A stretch of DNA of 64,000 nt, taken from positions 1-64,000 of the forward strand of contig NZ_JAPZUB010000047.1 of assembly GCF_027533505.1 (NCBI RefSeq). The letters are read 5' to 3'. Each line of letters begins with the position of its first letter. Within the stretch, counting starts at the first letter, position 1. Made by a program: the position numbers and the translations under genes. Under the pieces are notes generated by a model that was not told the DNA's origin, searched no databases, and worked only from the letters and a program-made list of their open reading frames with translations. Below, one piece after another: positions 20,100 through 28,842 of this stretch. Source of the stretch: Flavobacterium sp. (GTDB lineage: Bacteria; Bacteroidota; Bacteroidia; Flavobacteriales; Flavobacteriaceae).

Positions 20100-21104
20100 T
20101 TAGGGCACTTCGATTTGATTGACAATTTTGTTGATGATGTCAACCGAAGTGATGTTTTCGGCTTCGGCTTCATACGTTACGCCCACACGGTGGCGAAGGA
20201 CATCATGCACAACCGAGCGCACATCCTCAGGAATGACGTAGCCACGACGTTTGATAAAAGCATAACATTTGGCCGCGGTAGCCAAATTAATACTTCCCCG
20301 TGGCGAGGCCCCGAAACTTATTAAAGGTTTTAGATTTTCTAAGCCGTATTTTTCAGGATAACGAGTGGCAAAGATGAGGTCTAAAATATATTTTTCAATT
20401 TTTTCATCCATATACACTTCCCGAACAGCCTCTTGTGCGCGCAAAATTTGTTCCACCGTAACTACGGGGCGTACCGTTTCATAGGACCCTTTTAAATTTT
20501 GACGAATCACCAAACGTTCTTCATCGATTTTGGGGTAGTCAATGACTGTTTTCAACATAAAGCGGTCTACTTGTGCCTCGGGGAGCGGGTAGGTTCCTTC
20601 TTGTTCAATAGGGTTTTGCGTAGCCAAGACCAAGAACGGTTTGTCTAAGGGGAACGTGGTTTCACCAATAGTCACTTGTTTTTCCTGCATGGCTTCAAGC
20701 AAGGCCGATTGGACTTTAGCAGGGGCTCGGTTTATCTCGTCGGCAAGGACGAAATTGGCAAATATGGGCCCTTTTTTGATGGAAAATTCGTTTTGCTTGA
20801 TGTTGTAAATCATGGTACCCACCACATCGGCCGGAAGCAAATCAGGAGTAAATTGAATTCGGCTAAACGATCCTTGAACAGCTTTAGACAAGGTATTGAT
20901 GGCGAGGGTTTTGGCCAAACCAGGCACTCCTTCTAATAAAATATGTCCTTGTCCCAACAAGCCAATCAGTAAGCGCTCGACCATCGTCTTTTGTCCTACA
21001 ATTACTTTGTTCATTTCTAGGGTCAGCAAGTCGATGAAGGCACTTTCCCGCTCAATTTTTTCATTAATTGCTCGGATATCCAAAGCCGTTGAATTTTCTT
21101 CCAT
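20100..21104 (-). CDS. MoxR family AAA+ ATPase
   Basis: A 334-residue ATPase of the MoxR family that works as a chaperone for VWA-domain proteins. Walker A is EGVPGLAKT, Walker B is FVLADEINRAPAKVQ, and the sensor region ATQNPIEQEGTYPLPEAQ and FGASPRGSINL are textbook for the family. It is first in the operon, and its likely partners BatA, BatB and the DUF58 protein follow. The ATG at 21102-21104 (MEENSTALD) is chosen over a 42-bp extension. Confidence 0.95.
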   Translation of the reverse strand: MEENSTALDIRAINEKIERESAFIDLLTLEMNKVIVGQKTMVERLLIGLLGQGHILLEGVPGLAKTLAINTLSKAVQGSFSRIQFTPDLLPADVVGTMIYNIKQNEFSIKKGPIFANFVLADEINRAPAKVQSALLEAMQEKQVTIGETTFPLDKPFLVLATQNPIEQEGTYPLPEAQVDRFMLKTVIDYPKIDEERLVIRQNLKGSYETVRPVVTVEQILRAQEAVREVYMDEKIEKYILDLIFATRYPEKYGLENLKPLISFGASPRGSINLATAAKCYAFIKRRGYVIPEDVRSVVHDVLRHRVGVTYEAEAENITSVDIINKIVNQIEVP

Positions 21105-21267
21105 AAATGCTATTTTTTTGCGAATATAACCTTTAAATTTTAACAATTCAAAATTGAAGATTTAATCCCCAAACCGATGTTAATGATGCGTTAAATGTTC
21201 CTTATTTTCCATAGTATTAAGCTAGAATTATGATTTCATTTTACTATTTTTAGACTTTTAAGAAGCT

Positions 21268-22137
21268 ATGAAAAAAACAGTGCTTTCTCCTGTGATTGCA
21301 GGAACGATGAATTGGGGCGTGTGGGATAAAAAACTCAACACTACCGAAATGGCGCATTTGATTCGCGTTTGTGTTGACAATCAAATCACTACGTTTGACC
21401 ATGCCGATATTTATGGCGGCTATACTACCGAGGCTGAGTTTGGCCAAGCGTTTACGCAAAGTGGGTTGTTGCGCGATCGTATTCAGCTGATTTCCAAATG
21501 TGGGATACAACATACCCAAGGGCGACCCAATACGCTGAAACATTATGATTATTCAAAAGAATATATCCTTTGGAGTGTAGATAATTCGCTCAAAAACTTA
21601 CAAACCGATTACCTGGATGTCTTGTTGTTGCACCGCCCTAGTCCGTTGATGCAACCCGATGAAATTGCTGAAGCAGTGGAAATACTTCATGCACAAGGAA
21701 AAATCCGCGATTTTGGGGTGTCTAATTTTACACCCACCCAAACGGAGTTAATTCGCCAACGTACCGAAGTCCATTACAATCAAATTCAATTTTCGGCCAC
21801 CCATTTCCAACCCATGTTGGATGGAAGTTTGGATTACATGCAATTGCATCAAATTACTCCAATGTCTTGGAACCCATTGGGAACGGTTTTTCGGGAGGAT
21901 ATTGAGCAAACCCGTCGTTTGAAAAAACTATTGGTGCAATTGGTTGAAAAATATGAAGTTGGGTCAGATACGTTGTTGTTGGCATGGGTCTTGAAGCATC
22001 CCGCAGGGGTTATTCCTGTGGCCGGAACTGTAAATATTGCCCGGATTCAGCAACTGATGAAAGCCGTTGAATTGCCGCTGACCGATTTGGATTGGTTTGC
22101 TATTTGGACGGAAAGTATGGGGAATAAGGTGCCGTAA
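21268..22137 (+). CDS. Aldo/keto reductase
   Basis: A 289-residue NADPH-dependent oxidoreductase with a TIM-barrel fold, closest in style to the YdhF group. Catalytic residues are visible: Asp and Tyr in FDHADIYGGY, Lys in ISKCGIQ and His in LLLHRPSPL. The cofactor region AWVLKHPAGVIPVAGT is present. The natural substrate is not predictable. The stop codon TAA is fused to the start of a heptamer array: its last bases read CCGTAAT, one base off the array unit CAGTAAT. Confidence 0.9.
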   Translation: MKKTVLSPVIAGTMNWGVWDKKLNTTEMAHLIRVCVDNQITTFDHADIYGGYTTEAEFGQAFTQSGLLRDRIQLISKCGIQHTQGRPNTLKHYDYSKEYILWSVDNSLKNLQTDYLDVLLLHRPSPLMQPDEIAEAVEILHAQGKIRDFGVSNFTPTQTELIRQRTEVHYNQIQFSATHFQPMLDGSLDYMQLHQITPMSWNPLGTVFREDIEQTRRLKKLLVQLVEKYEVGSDTLLLAWVLKHPAGVIPVAGTVNIARIQQLMKAVELPLTDLDWFAIWTESMGNKVP

Positions 22138-22262
22138 TCAGTATACAGTATACAGTGTACAGTGTACAGTGTTCAGTGATCAGTGTTCAGCCCCGAAGGG
22201 TCGGGATCAGTGTTCAGTAATCAGTGTTCAGTGATCAGTATTCAGTAATCAGTGTTCAGTAA
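22138..22262. repeat. CAGT-type heptamer array with embedded hairpin
   Basis: Heptamers of the form CAGTNNN (CAGTATA, CAGTGTA, CAGTGTT, CAGTGAT, CAGTAAT) start at 22139 and recur every 7 bp. After eight units a GC hairpin (CCCCGAAGGGTCGGGA, 22191-22206) interrupts them, and heptamers resume to about 22262. The array fills the whole gap between the aldo-keto reductase stop and the next gene. Confidence 0.9.
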
Positions 22263-22271
22263 TTCAGTTTC

Positions 22272-23420
22272 ATGATTAACAAACGTCTTTTGATTCGAAA
22301 TTTGCTTGCTCATAATGATGAGAGTAGTTTCTATGATAAAAAAAGACAACTGAATTTGCATACCAAAGAAGGGAAAGCCAAGTTCTTGAAGCACATTTGC
22401 GCCTTATCCAATTCCAATCCCTCCAACAATTCGTATATCGTGGTGGGGGTTGAAGACGAGTCGAATGAAATAGTGGGCGATGATTTTTTTGACGACAGTC
22501 ATATTCAAAACCTAGTCAACGCTTTTTTAGAGAATCCGCCCAAAATTCAGTACGAAAACGTCCCTTTCCCCAATTTGCCCAAAGATCGCGTAGTCGGTTT
22601 GGTGACCATCCGACCCAAATCCAAACCTTCGTTTTTTAAAAAAGGAATTCACACGATACCCGCCCAAGCTGCATTTGTTCGTATTGGTAGTAATTCTGTC
22701 CCTACGGAAGATAAAATCCCGTATACCAAGTTAAATATTGAGACCGTATTGCGAATCGAAAACAATTCGCGCAACAGCATCGCACATACGTTAGACAGTG
22801 TGATTGATTTTGTCAACAACCGCCATCGGGATATGCCGTCGCACTACCGGGTATTTCGCGAACTTTTTGTCATTTGTTGGTCGGGGAATTCCAAAAAAAT
22901 CAGAGATAAACAATTTCTTTCCCGGGTCGACATTGAATTGGTGAACGAACAAATTAAACTGTTTTATTCGGCTCAAGATGTTGTCACGATTACCTTCGAT
23001 GAAAGTTCGTTTACCATTACCGAATATGTGCCATTAGGCTTAAACGATAAAACGAGCTATTATCCATTGGAACAACAAAAACTGATGTTTTTCGATAACG
23101 GATATTATAAAATTGAAACCCAAATGTTGTTTGAGCCACCGCAATACAACCGCAAAATGTTGTATCATATTTACAATGCGGGCTTATCTTTGTTGGCAAA
23201 AATGCAAAAGGGACTCGAATTATCTGAGCGTGAATTTCGGGACTTGGAAAATTTACCGTACACCCTGATGCTTTGTTTTTTAAATGGTTTTGAAGAGGCC
23301 AAACAAAAACTAATCGATGCCAAACCCCTATTTAAACAAACCCGTCGCTCCGAAGTATATACCAACTTCAAAGAAGCCATGCGGGTGTTGCGAAAAGTGA
23401 AATATAACAAAGATTTATGA
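22272..23420 (+). CDS. AlbA_2 (Schlafen-type) domain protein
   Basis: A 382-residue protein whose first 150 residues match the Schlafen AlbA_2 domain, often annotated as ATP-binding or putative transcriptional regulator. Supporting motifs are the acidic N-terminal ESSFYDKK, the helix AKFLKHICALSNS, the strand SYIVVGVED and the later FVRIGSNSVPT. The C-terminal 200 residues are mixed alpha/beta and unassigned. It overlaps the metallophosphoesterase by 4 bp (ATGA), so the two are co-translated. A nucleic-acid-related or regulatory role is likely for the domain but unproven. Confidence 0.8.
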   Translation: MINKRLLIRNLLAHNDESSFYDKKRQLNLHTKEGKAKFLKHICALSNSNPSNNSYIVVGVEDESNEIVGDDFFDDSHIQNLVNAFLENPPKIQYENVPFPNLPKDRVVGLVTIRPKSKPSFFKKGIHTIPAQAAFVRIGSNSVPTEDKIPYTKLNIETVLRIENNSRNSIAHTLDSVIDFVNNRHRDMPSHYRVFRELFVICWSGNSKKIRDKQFLSRVDIELVNEQIKLFYSAQDVVTITFDESSFTITEYVPLGLNDKTSYYPLEQQKLMFFDNGYYKIETQMLFEPPQYNRKMLYHIYNAGLSLLAKMQKGLELSEREFRDLENLPYTLMLCFLNGFEEAKQKLIDAKPLFKQTRRSEVYTNFKEAMRVLRKVKYNKDL

Positions 23421-24154
23421 GTAGAACACTAGTTATCGGAGACATACACGGCGGTTTGCGCGCGTTACACCAAGTTCTGGAACGCGCCGCAATGCAGCCG
23501 CATGACACCTTAATTTTTTTGGGCGATTATGTCGACGGCTGGAGTCAGTCGCCCGAAGTGTTGGATTTTTTGATCGAACTCCAACACCATCAACATTGTA
23601 TATTTATTCGGGGGAACCACGATGAATTACTCTTGAATTGGTTAGCGCAACGCCACGAAAATATTGATGAAACCCAATGGTACAAACACGGCGGAGAAGC
23701 CACAGTTTTAGCCTATGAAAAGGTTTCTGAAAAACAAAAGCAAGCCCATATTGCTTTTTTAAAAAGTTTGCAGGATTATTATTTAGACGACCAGAATCGA
23801 TTGTTTGTTCATGCGGGTTTTACCAATATGAATGGAATCGATTATGAATATTATCCCCGGTTGTTGTATTGGGATCGAACGCTGTGGGAAACCGCATTGG
23901 CTTTGCCGGAAGAGTTATCCAAGGAAAGTGTGTTCTATCCGCGGCGGTTGAATTTGTATGCCGAAATCTACATTGGGCATACCCCCGTGACCAAAATAGG
24001 ACAAACGGTTCCCGTGCACAAAGCAGGGGTTTGGAATGTCGATACGGGAGCAGCCTTTACCGGACCGCTAACGATCCTTGATGTCGATAGCAAAGAATTT
24101 TGGCAAAGCGAACCCCTACCGCAGTTGTATCCCAACGAAAAAGGAAGAAATTAA
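23417..24154 (+). CDS. Metallophosphoesterase (calcineurin-like, bis(5'-nucleosyl)/protein phosphatase type)
   Basis: A 245-residue calcineurin-like phosphoesterase. All metal and phosphate motifs are intact: GDIHGG near the N-terminus, GDYVDGW, GNHDE, a later HAGF and GHTP. These place it with small Ser/Thr-phosphatase/diadenosine tetraphosphatase-like enzymes. The start overlaps the preceding AlbA_2 gene by 4 bp. The substrate cannot be chosen between phosphoprotein and dinucleoside polyphosphate from sequence alone. Confidence 0.9.
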   Translation: MSRTLVIGDIHGGLRALHQVLERAAMQPHDTLIFLGDYVDGWSQSPEVLDFLIELQHHQHCIFIRGNHDELLLNWLAQRHENIDETQWYKHGGEATVLAYEKVSEKQKQAHIAFLKSLQDYYLDDQNRLFVHAGFTNMNGIDYEYYPRLLYWDRTLWETALALPEELSKESVFYPRRLNLYAEIYIGHTPVTKIGQTVPVHKAGVWNVDTGAAFTGPLTILDVDSKEFWQSEPLPQLYPNEKGRN

Positions 24155-24185
24155 CTCGATTTTCACCGTGGCAGTTAGGAATTTC

Positions 24186-24193
24186 TATCTTTG
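24186..24193 (+). promoter_or_regulatory. Promoter -7 element (TAnnTTTG) of the small barrel protein gene
   Basis: TATCTTTG lies 20 bp before the ATG at 24214 and just after the metallophosphoesterase stop. It implies a transcript starting near 24200, which supports the short start of the next gene. No clear TTG was found at -33. Confidence 0.5.
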
Positions 24194-24213
24194 TTCCTTC
24201 AAAACGCTCAATT

Positions 24214-24708
24214 ATGAAACGACTACTTATGATCGTAGCCTTAGGGGCTACACTCGGATTACAAGCACAAGCATTTAAAGGAAAAGGCGATGTGAAAGGG
24301 CAGGTGGGTGCTACTTTTCAAGACGGAGGTAATGGTATCGCTGTGACGGCCGATTTCGGTATCGGAGAAAACATCTCGTTGGGAATCATGACCAATTATA
24401 TTTTAAATGCAGAACGCGATTTGAGTTTTAAACCCCGTTTTGAAGACCGAGCCGATGTGCGCTTGCGTTTTAATGCCAATATTGGGAACGTTTTCAAAAT
24501 AGATGAAAAACTAGACATCTATCCCGGCTTAAGTTTGGGCTTACGCAATTTCGGAGGACATCTAGGCGTGCGGTACTTCTTCACCAATGGCTTTGGATTG
24601 TATACTGAATTTAGCGCTCCTTTTTCCCGATACGATTCAGACGTAGTGGGATACGAATACTACAACAATCAGTTTTTGTTCAATATCGGCGCGTCCTTTA
24701 ATTTATAA
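24214..24708 (+). CDS. Small outer-membrane beta-barrel-like protein
   Basis: A 164-residue exported protein: signal peptide (LLMIVALGATLGLQAQA), then alternating beta strands rich in Gly and aromatic residues (NISLGIMTNYIL, LGVRYFFTNGFGLYTEF), ending in the aromatic-rich strand FLFNIGASFNL. This is the layout of small 8-stranded outer-membrane barrels common in flavobacteria. The frame extends 114 bp upstream without a signal peptide and across the promoter, so the ATG at 24214 is taken. Function unknown. Confidence 0.8.
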   Translation: MKRLLMIVALGATLGLQAQAFKGKGDVKGQVGATFQDGGNGIAVTADFGIGENISLGIMTNYILNAERDLSFKPRFEDRADVRLRFNANIGNVFKIDEKLDIYPGLSLGLRNFGGHLGVRYFFTNGFGLYTEFSAPFSRYDSDVVGYEYYNNQFLFNIGASFNL

Positions 24709-24722
24709 TTCCGCCGAAGCGA

Positions 24723-25295
24723 ATGACTCCTATTGAAAAAAAATTACACGACCGCAGTGGAGCAGTGTGCGAAATTAGTGGAGCTACAGAAGACTTAGTG
24801 GTCTATACCGTAGCACCCAAAACTACAGAAAGTTTAGAAAACAGCATTCTTATTGCTAAAAAACTAAAAGATCAAATCGATAATCCAGAAACGACCGATC
24901 CCAACGATTGGCGCGGATTGAGCGATAGTATGTGGAACGAACAGCTGCCGGTACAAATCGTTTCTTGGCGCATGTTGGCCCGCTTGAAAAACCACGATTT
25001 ACTCGAAATGATGTACCTCGATGAAGAAGCCTTAGCATGGGCAAAAGCGACCGGTGAAGGCGAGGAAGATGAAGGCAAAATCATTTACAAAGATTGCAAC
25101 GGAAATATCCTTAACGATGGCGATTCGGTGGTGTTAATTAAAGATTTGGATGTGAAAGGCGCCAATTTCACCGCCAAACGCGGCGCCGCAGTGCACAACA
25201 TCAAATTGGTTTGGGACAACGCCGACCAAATTGAAGGTCGGGTAGAAGGACAATACATCGTGATTCTTACCCAGTATGTGAAGAAAACCAAGTAA
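24723..25295 (+). CDS. PhnA domain protein
   Basis: A 190-residue protein with a C-terminal PhnA domain (about residues 120-190; KDCNGNILNDGDSVVLIKDL, KRGAAVHNIKL, GQYIVILTQYVKK). The N-terminal part begins with a treble-clef-like stretch (RSGAVCEISG) that has lost most of the Cys residues of the zinc ribbon in Escherichia coli PhnA. Despite the name the family has no proven role in phosphonate use. It lies 14 bp after the barrel gene and ends at a shared terminator. Confidence 0.85.
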   Translation: MTPIEKKLHDRSGAVCEISGATEDLVVYTVAPKTTESLENSILIAKKLKDQIDNPETTDPNDWRGLSDSMWNEQLPVQIVSWRMLARLKNHDLLEMMYLDEEALAWAKATGEGEEDEGKIIYKDCNGNILNDGDSVVLIKDLDVKGANFTAKRGAAVHNIKLVWDNADQIEGRVEGQYIVILTQYVKKTK

Positions 25296-25311
25296 CGTTA
25301 TTTGATACAAC

Positions 25312-25346
25312 AAAAAAGCGTCCCAATTTTACAGGACGCTTTTCTT
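25312..25346. terminator. Bidirectional intrinsic terminator
   Basis: Stem AAAAGCGTCC / GGACGCTTTT with an 11-nt loop lies between the convergent PhnA and aldehyde dehydrogenase genes. T-rich runs on both sides let it serve both strands. Confidence 0.85.
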
Positions 25347-25375
25347 TTTTCTTGCTTCTTTTCTCTAAAAAGAAA

Positions 25376-26929
25376 CTATAAATCAAACTTGATTCCTTGT
25401 GCCAACGGCAAACTCGTAGAATAGTTGATCGTATTCGTTTGACGACGCATATAGACTTTCCAGGCATCAGAACCCGATTCACGGCCGCCACCAGTTTCTT
25501 TTTCACCACCAAAAGCACCGCCAATCTCAGCCCCCGAGGTGCCGATATTTACATTCGCAATACCACAGTCTGAACCGGCCGCCGATAAAAATGCCTCGGC
25601 CTCTCGTAAGTTATTCGTCATAATAGCTGAAGACAATCCTTGGGCCACACCGTTTTGAATTGCAATCGCTTCGGTCACATCTCCGCTGTATTTTAACAAA
25701 TACAAGACTGGAGCAAACGTTTCATGTTGTACAATGGCAAAGTCGTTTTTCGCCTCTGCAATAGCAGGTTTCACATAACAACCACTTTCGTATCCTTCGC
25801 CGGTAAGTACGCCACCTTCAACCAAAATTGTACCGCCTTCAGCCACGACTTGTGCCAAGGCTTTGTTGTATTGTTCTACGGCATGCGTATCGATAAGCGG
25901 CCCCACGTGATTGTTTTGGTCCAAAGGATTCCCAATGCGTAACTGCCCGTAAGCGGCTACAATCGCATCTTTTACTTTGTCGTAAATACTTTCGTGGATG
26001 ATTAATCGACGGGTTGAGGTACAACGTTGCCCCGCTGTTCCTACAGCACCAAACACAGCCCCGATAACCGTCATTTTAATATCAGCGTCGGGCGTGACAA
26101 TAATCGCATTGTTTCCGCCTAATTCCAATAACGAACGACCCAAACGTGCCGCTACTTCTTGCGCTACAATTTTACCCATACGGGTCGAACCCGTAGCCGA
26201 AACCAAAGGAACGCGGGTGTCGCGGTTTAATAACTGTCCGATTTTATAATCGCCATTGATCAAGCAGGAAATTCCTTCGGGTAAGTGGTTTTCACGCAAT
26301 ACTTCGGCGATAATGTTTTGACAAGCCACGCCGCACAATGGTGTTTTTTCTGAGGGTTTCCAAACACAAACGTCACCACAAATCCAAGCCAAAGCCGTAT
26401 TCCACGACCAAACGGCCACTGGGAAGTTGAAGGCCGAAATAATACCGACCACGCCTAGTGGATGGTATTGTTCATACATACGGTGGGAAGGACGTTCCGA
26501 GTGCATGGTTAAACCGTGTAATTGACGGGATAACCCTACGGCAAAGTCACAGATATCAATCATTTCTTGCACTTCACCCAAACCTTCTTGGTACGATTTT
26601 CCCATTTCATAAGAAACCAATTTCCCAAGAGGCTCTTTATAGTGACGCAATTTTTCTCCAAACTGACGCACAATTTCGCCACGCTTTGGAGCGGGCATTA
26701 AACGGAAGGTTTTAAAGGCTTCGGTAGCCGCTTGCATTACTTTTTCGTAATCGGCTTCGGTGGATGCTTTCACTTTAGCAATTAATTGGCCATCTACGGG
26801 CGAATAACTGTCGATTAACTCCCCTCCTGAAAACCACTGGGTTCCCGTGGAAGTTCCTTCGTTTACCGCTTTAATTCCTAAAAGTTCCAAGGCTTCGGTC
26901 ATGCCGAATTGTTGTGCAATAGTTGCCAT
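25376..26929 (-). CDS. Aldehyde dehydrogenase, ALDH7/aminoadipate-semialdehyde type
   Basis: A 517-residue NAD(P)-dependent aldehyde dehydrogenase. The catalytic Cys lies in GQRCTSTRR and the general base Glu in LLELGGNNAIIV. Both flanking patterns are typical of the antiquitin (ALDH7, L-aminoadipate-semialdehyde dehydrogenase) branch, as are ISAFNFPVAVWSWNTALA and the C-terminal GGEKETGGGRESGSDAWK. A role in lysine breakdown or aldehyde detoxification is inferred from the subfamily. It lies downstream of, and on the same strand as, 3-hydroxyanthranilate dioxygenase, but has its own promoter element. Confidence 0.92.
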   Translation of the reverse strand: MATIAQQFGMTEALELLGIKAVNEGTSTGTQWFSGGELIDSYSPVDGQLIAKVKASTEADYEKVMQAATEAFKTFRLMPAPKRGEIVRQFGEKLRHYKEPLGKLVSYEMGKSYQEGLGEVQEMIDICDFAVGLSRQLHGLTMHSERPSHRMYEQYHPLGVVGIISAFNFPVAVWSWNTALAWICGDVCVWKPSEKTPLCGVACQNIIAEVLRENHLPEGISCLINGDYKIGQLLNRDTRVPLVSATGSTRMGKIVAQEVAARLGRSLLELGGNNAIIVTPDADIKMTVIGAVFGAVGTAGQRCTSTRRLIIHESIYDKVKDAIVAAYGQLRIGNPLDQNNHVGPLIDTHAVEQYNKALAQVVAEGGTILVEGGVLTGEGYESGCYVKPAIAEAKNDFAIVQHETFAPVLYLLKYSGDVTEAIAIQNGVAQGLSSAIMTNNLREAEAFLSAAGSDCGIANVNIGTSGAEIGGAFGGEKETGGGRESGSDAWKVYMRRQTNTINYSTSLPLAQGIKFDL

Positions 26930-26952
26930 ATATTCTAGTTTGTTTGTTGGGT

Positions 26953-26960
26953 CAAAAATA
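26953..26960 (-). promoter_or_regulatory. Promoter -7 element of the aldehyde dehydrogenase gene
   Basis: TATTTTTG on the minus strand, 23 bp before the ATG, between this gene and nbaC. No TTG was found at the expected upstream distance. Confidence 0.45.
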
Positions 26961-26986
26961 ACGGATTCTCGCGTAAAAAAAAGCTA

Positions 26987-27517
26987 TTATATAAAATTCG
27001 GATGCACCGGCATTTCTGTGCCGCATTGGGTACATTTCCGCAAGGTGTCGGAGGTGTAGAAAGCCTTAAAATGGGGTAAAAAATCGGTTTCAATATTGGT
27101 CAATTCAAAATAGACCTCATGGAGTTTATGATTGCATTGGCTACAAAACCAAAGTAGTCCATCTTTATACCCCTGGTTTTCACGCTTTCGTTCAATCACC
27201 AAACCGATAGAGCCTTCCGTACGGGCAGGCGAATGCGGTGTGCGCGCAGGAAGTAAAAACAGGTCTCCAGGTCCCAAAGCGATAGCCTTTTTTTCACCCT
27301 CTTCTTGAATGTAAATTGTGATATGTCCTTCCAATTGGTAAAAAAGTTCTTCCGTTTCGTTGTAATGAAAATCATTGCGGGCATTGGGACCCCCAACGAC
27401 CATGACGATGTAGTCTTCGGAATCGACGTACAGATTTTTATTGGCTACAGGAGGTTGCAAAAGGTGTTTGTTGTTTGCAATCCATTGCGGAAGGTTAAAG
27501 GGTTTTGCCGCTGCCAT
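26987..27517 (-). CDS. nbaC: 3-hydroxyanthranilate 3,4-dioxygenase
   Basis: A 176-residue cupin that opens the ring of 3-hydroxyanthranilate in the kynurenine pathway of tryptophan breakdown. Iron ligands are visible: His and Glu in DFHYNETEELFYQ and the later His in ARTPHSPAR. The second, rubredoxin-like iron site of bacterial enzymes is intact as two CxxC pairs (CSQC, CTQC). The length matches the family. Tryptophan 2,3-dioxygenase, an earlier step of the pathway, is encoded about 30 kb away at 57790-58722. Confidence 0.95.
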   Translation of the reverse strand: MAAAKPFNLPQWIANNKHLLQPPVANKNLYVDSEDYIVMVVGGPNARNDFHYNETEELFYQLEGHITIYIQEEGEKKAIALGPGDLFLLPARTPHSPARTEGSIGLVIERKRENQGYKDGLLWFCSQCNHKLHEVYFELTNIETDFLPHFKAFYTSDTLRKCTQCGTEMPVHPNFI

Positions 27518-27561
27518 AGGGATTCAATTTAAGATACAAATTAGGACACGAAAGGTACAAA

Positions 27562-27589
27562 ATAAAAAAGTCAGCCGCCGCTGACTTTT
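27562..27589 (-). terminator. Intrinsic terminator of the EEP-family gene
   Basis: Stem AAAAGTCAGC / GCTGACTTTT with a 4-nt loop, followed on the minus strand by a T-rich run. It lies directly after the stop of the endonuclease/exonuclease/phosphatase-family gene. Confidence 0.85.
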
Positions 27590-27593
27590 GCTT

Positions 27594-28706
27594 TTATTTT
27601 ACTTCCCGAACGAGGTAAACATATACCGGAAAGTGGTCGCTATAACCAATTTCGGTGAGCGTATGCCTCAAAGGATAGCCTTTGTATTGGCCAAAATTTT
27701 GAATCATATAGGGTTTGTTGTAAATCCCCGCTTTCCAGTATTGGAACTTCTTGTAATCTTTATCAATAAAGGCTTCCGAAACCATGATTTGATCAAAAAT
27801 GTCACCCGCATCACGGTGGAATAAGGTGGCGTGCCCTTTGTAAAACATTTCTTCAAAAGGATTGTAAATGCCTTTCTCCTTTACTTCTTCTTTTTTGCGT
27901 TTGGCACCAATGCCTTCTTTTACGCTTTTATTGTACGTACCGTCATTCAAATCCCCCATGGTAATGATTTTTGCTTTGGGATTAATGGCAAACAACGAAT
28001 CCATAATCTTTCGGTTCAATAAACCGGCAGCCTCACGAAACGGCGCGCTCTTTTTTTCACCCCCTGATCGGGAAGGCCAGTGATTCACGATAATACTCAC
28101 TTCTTCACCGTCCAACAATCCAGTAACCAATAATTGATCACGGGTATACACGCGATTGGAGGATTTATCGGCTTCTACCTTATCGTCGGATTCTTCTTTT
28201 TCCTTGTCTTTATCTTTTTCTTTATCGCCTTTTCCTTCCATACTACGATAAATATAAAGGGGAATACTGGTGTAACTGGTGGGTTTAAAGTGTTTTTTCT
28301 GGTATAGTAAAGCCACATCAATCCCGCGTTTGTCGGGCGAATCAAAATGGATAATACCGTAATCTTTATTGACTAACAAGGGTTGTTTCACCAAATCTTC
28401 CAAAACCCCACGGTTTTCAATTTCACAACCCCCAATAAGTACAGGACTGTTGCTTTGTTGTTCCCCAGTGCCAATTTCTGAAAGCACTTTCGATAAGTTG
28501 TGTAATTTCTGACGGTATTTTTTATGCGTCCAATTTTGAGCCCCATTGGGCAACCATTCTTCGTCGTTATTCTCTTGGTTAATGGTGTCAAAGAGGTTTT
28601 CGAAATTGTAAAAGGCAACGGTATGGAGTTCGAATTTTCCTTGAGCAAAAAGCGTATTTGTTGCTAATATGGCAAAAACAAATACGATATTTTTAATTTT
28701 CTTCAT
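27594..28706 (-). CDS. Exported endonuclease/exonuclease/phosphatase (EEP) family protein
   Basis: A 370-residue exported enzyme of the EEP superfamily (DNase I/phosphodiesterase fold). Signal peptide: FVFAILATNTLFAQG. Active-site motifs include FYNFENLFD, GGCEIENRGVLEDL, VNHWPSRSGG, MGDLNDG and the final SDHFPVYVYL (catalytic His). A Lys/Asp/Glu-rich insert (about residues 155-180) breaks the domain. The ATG at 28704-28706 is used because the longer form would need a TTG. The gene is divergent from a TonB receptor/DUF5689/lipocalin operon. A shared role in scavenging nucleic acid or phosphate esters is inferred from this layout. Confidence 0.88.
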   Translation of the reverse strand: MKKIKNIVFVFAILATNTLFAQGKFELHTVAFYNFENLFDTINQENNDEEWLPNGAQNWTHKKYRQKLHNLSKVLSEIGTGEQQSNSPVLIGGCEIENRGVLEDLVKQPLLVNKDYGIIHFDSPDKRGIDVALLYQKKHFKPTSYTSIPLYIYRSMEGKGDKEKDKDKEKEESDDKVEADKSSNRVYTRDQLLVTGLLDGEEVSIIVNHWPSRSGGEKKSAPFREAAGLLNRKIMDSLFAINPKAKIITMGDLNDGTYNKSVKEGIGAKRKKEEVKEKGIYNPFEEMFYKGHATLFHRDAGDIFDQIMVSEAFIDKDYKKFQYWKAGIYNKPYMIQNFGQYKGYPLRHTLTEIGYSDHFPVYVYLVREVK

Positions 28707-28778
28707 TTTAGTCAATTTAAATTAAAGTTAAGCTTACGCAAACTTCACGCCAAAAGTAAATATTATAATGAAAAAATG

Positions 28779-28809
28779 TACCTTTGCTGCCTGTTAAGTT
28801 TATCTTAAC
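28779..28809 (+). promoter_or_regulatory. TonB receptor promoter (-7 TAnnTTTG) with overlapping dyad
   Basis: TACCTTTG (28779-28786) fits the -7 consensus, which would place transcription start near 28793. Exactly there begins a perfect dyad GTTAAGTTTATCTTAAC (28793-28809; 6-bp arms, 5-bp spacer), a likely operator. The divergent EEP gene starts 73 bp to the left. Confidence 0.55.
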
Positions 28810-28842
28810 TTTTTTTATATCAAAATTAACATTGCTTTATTT

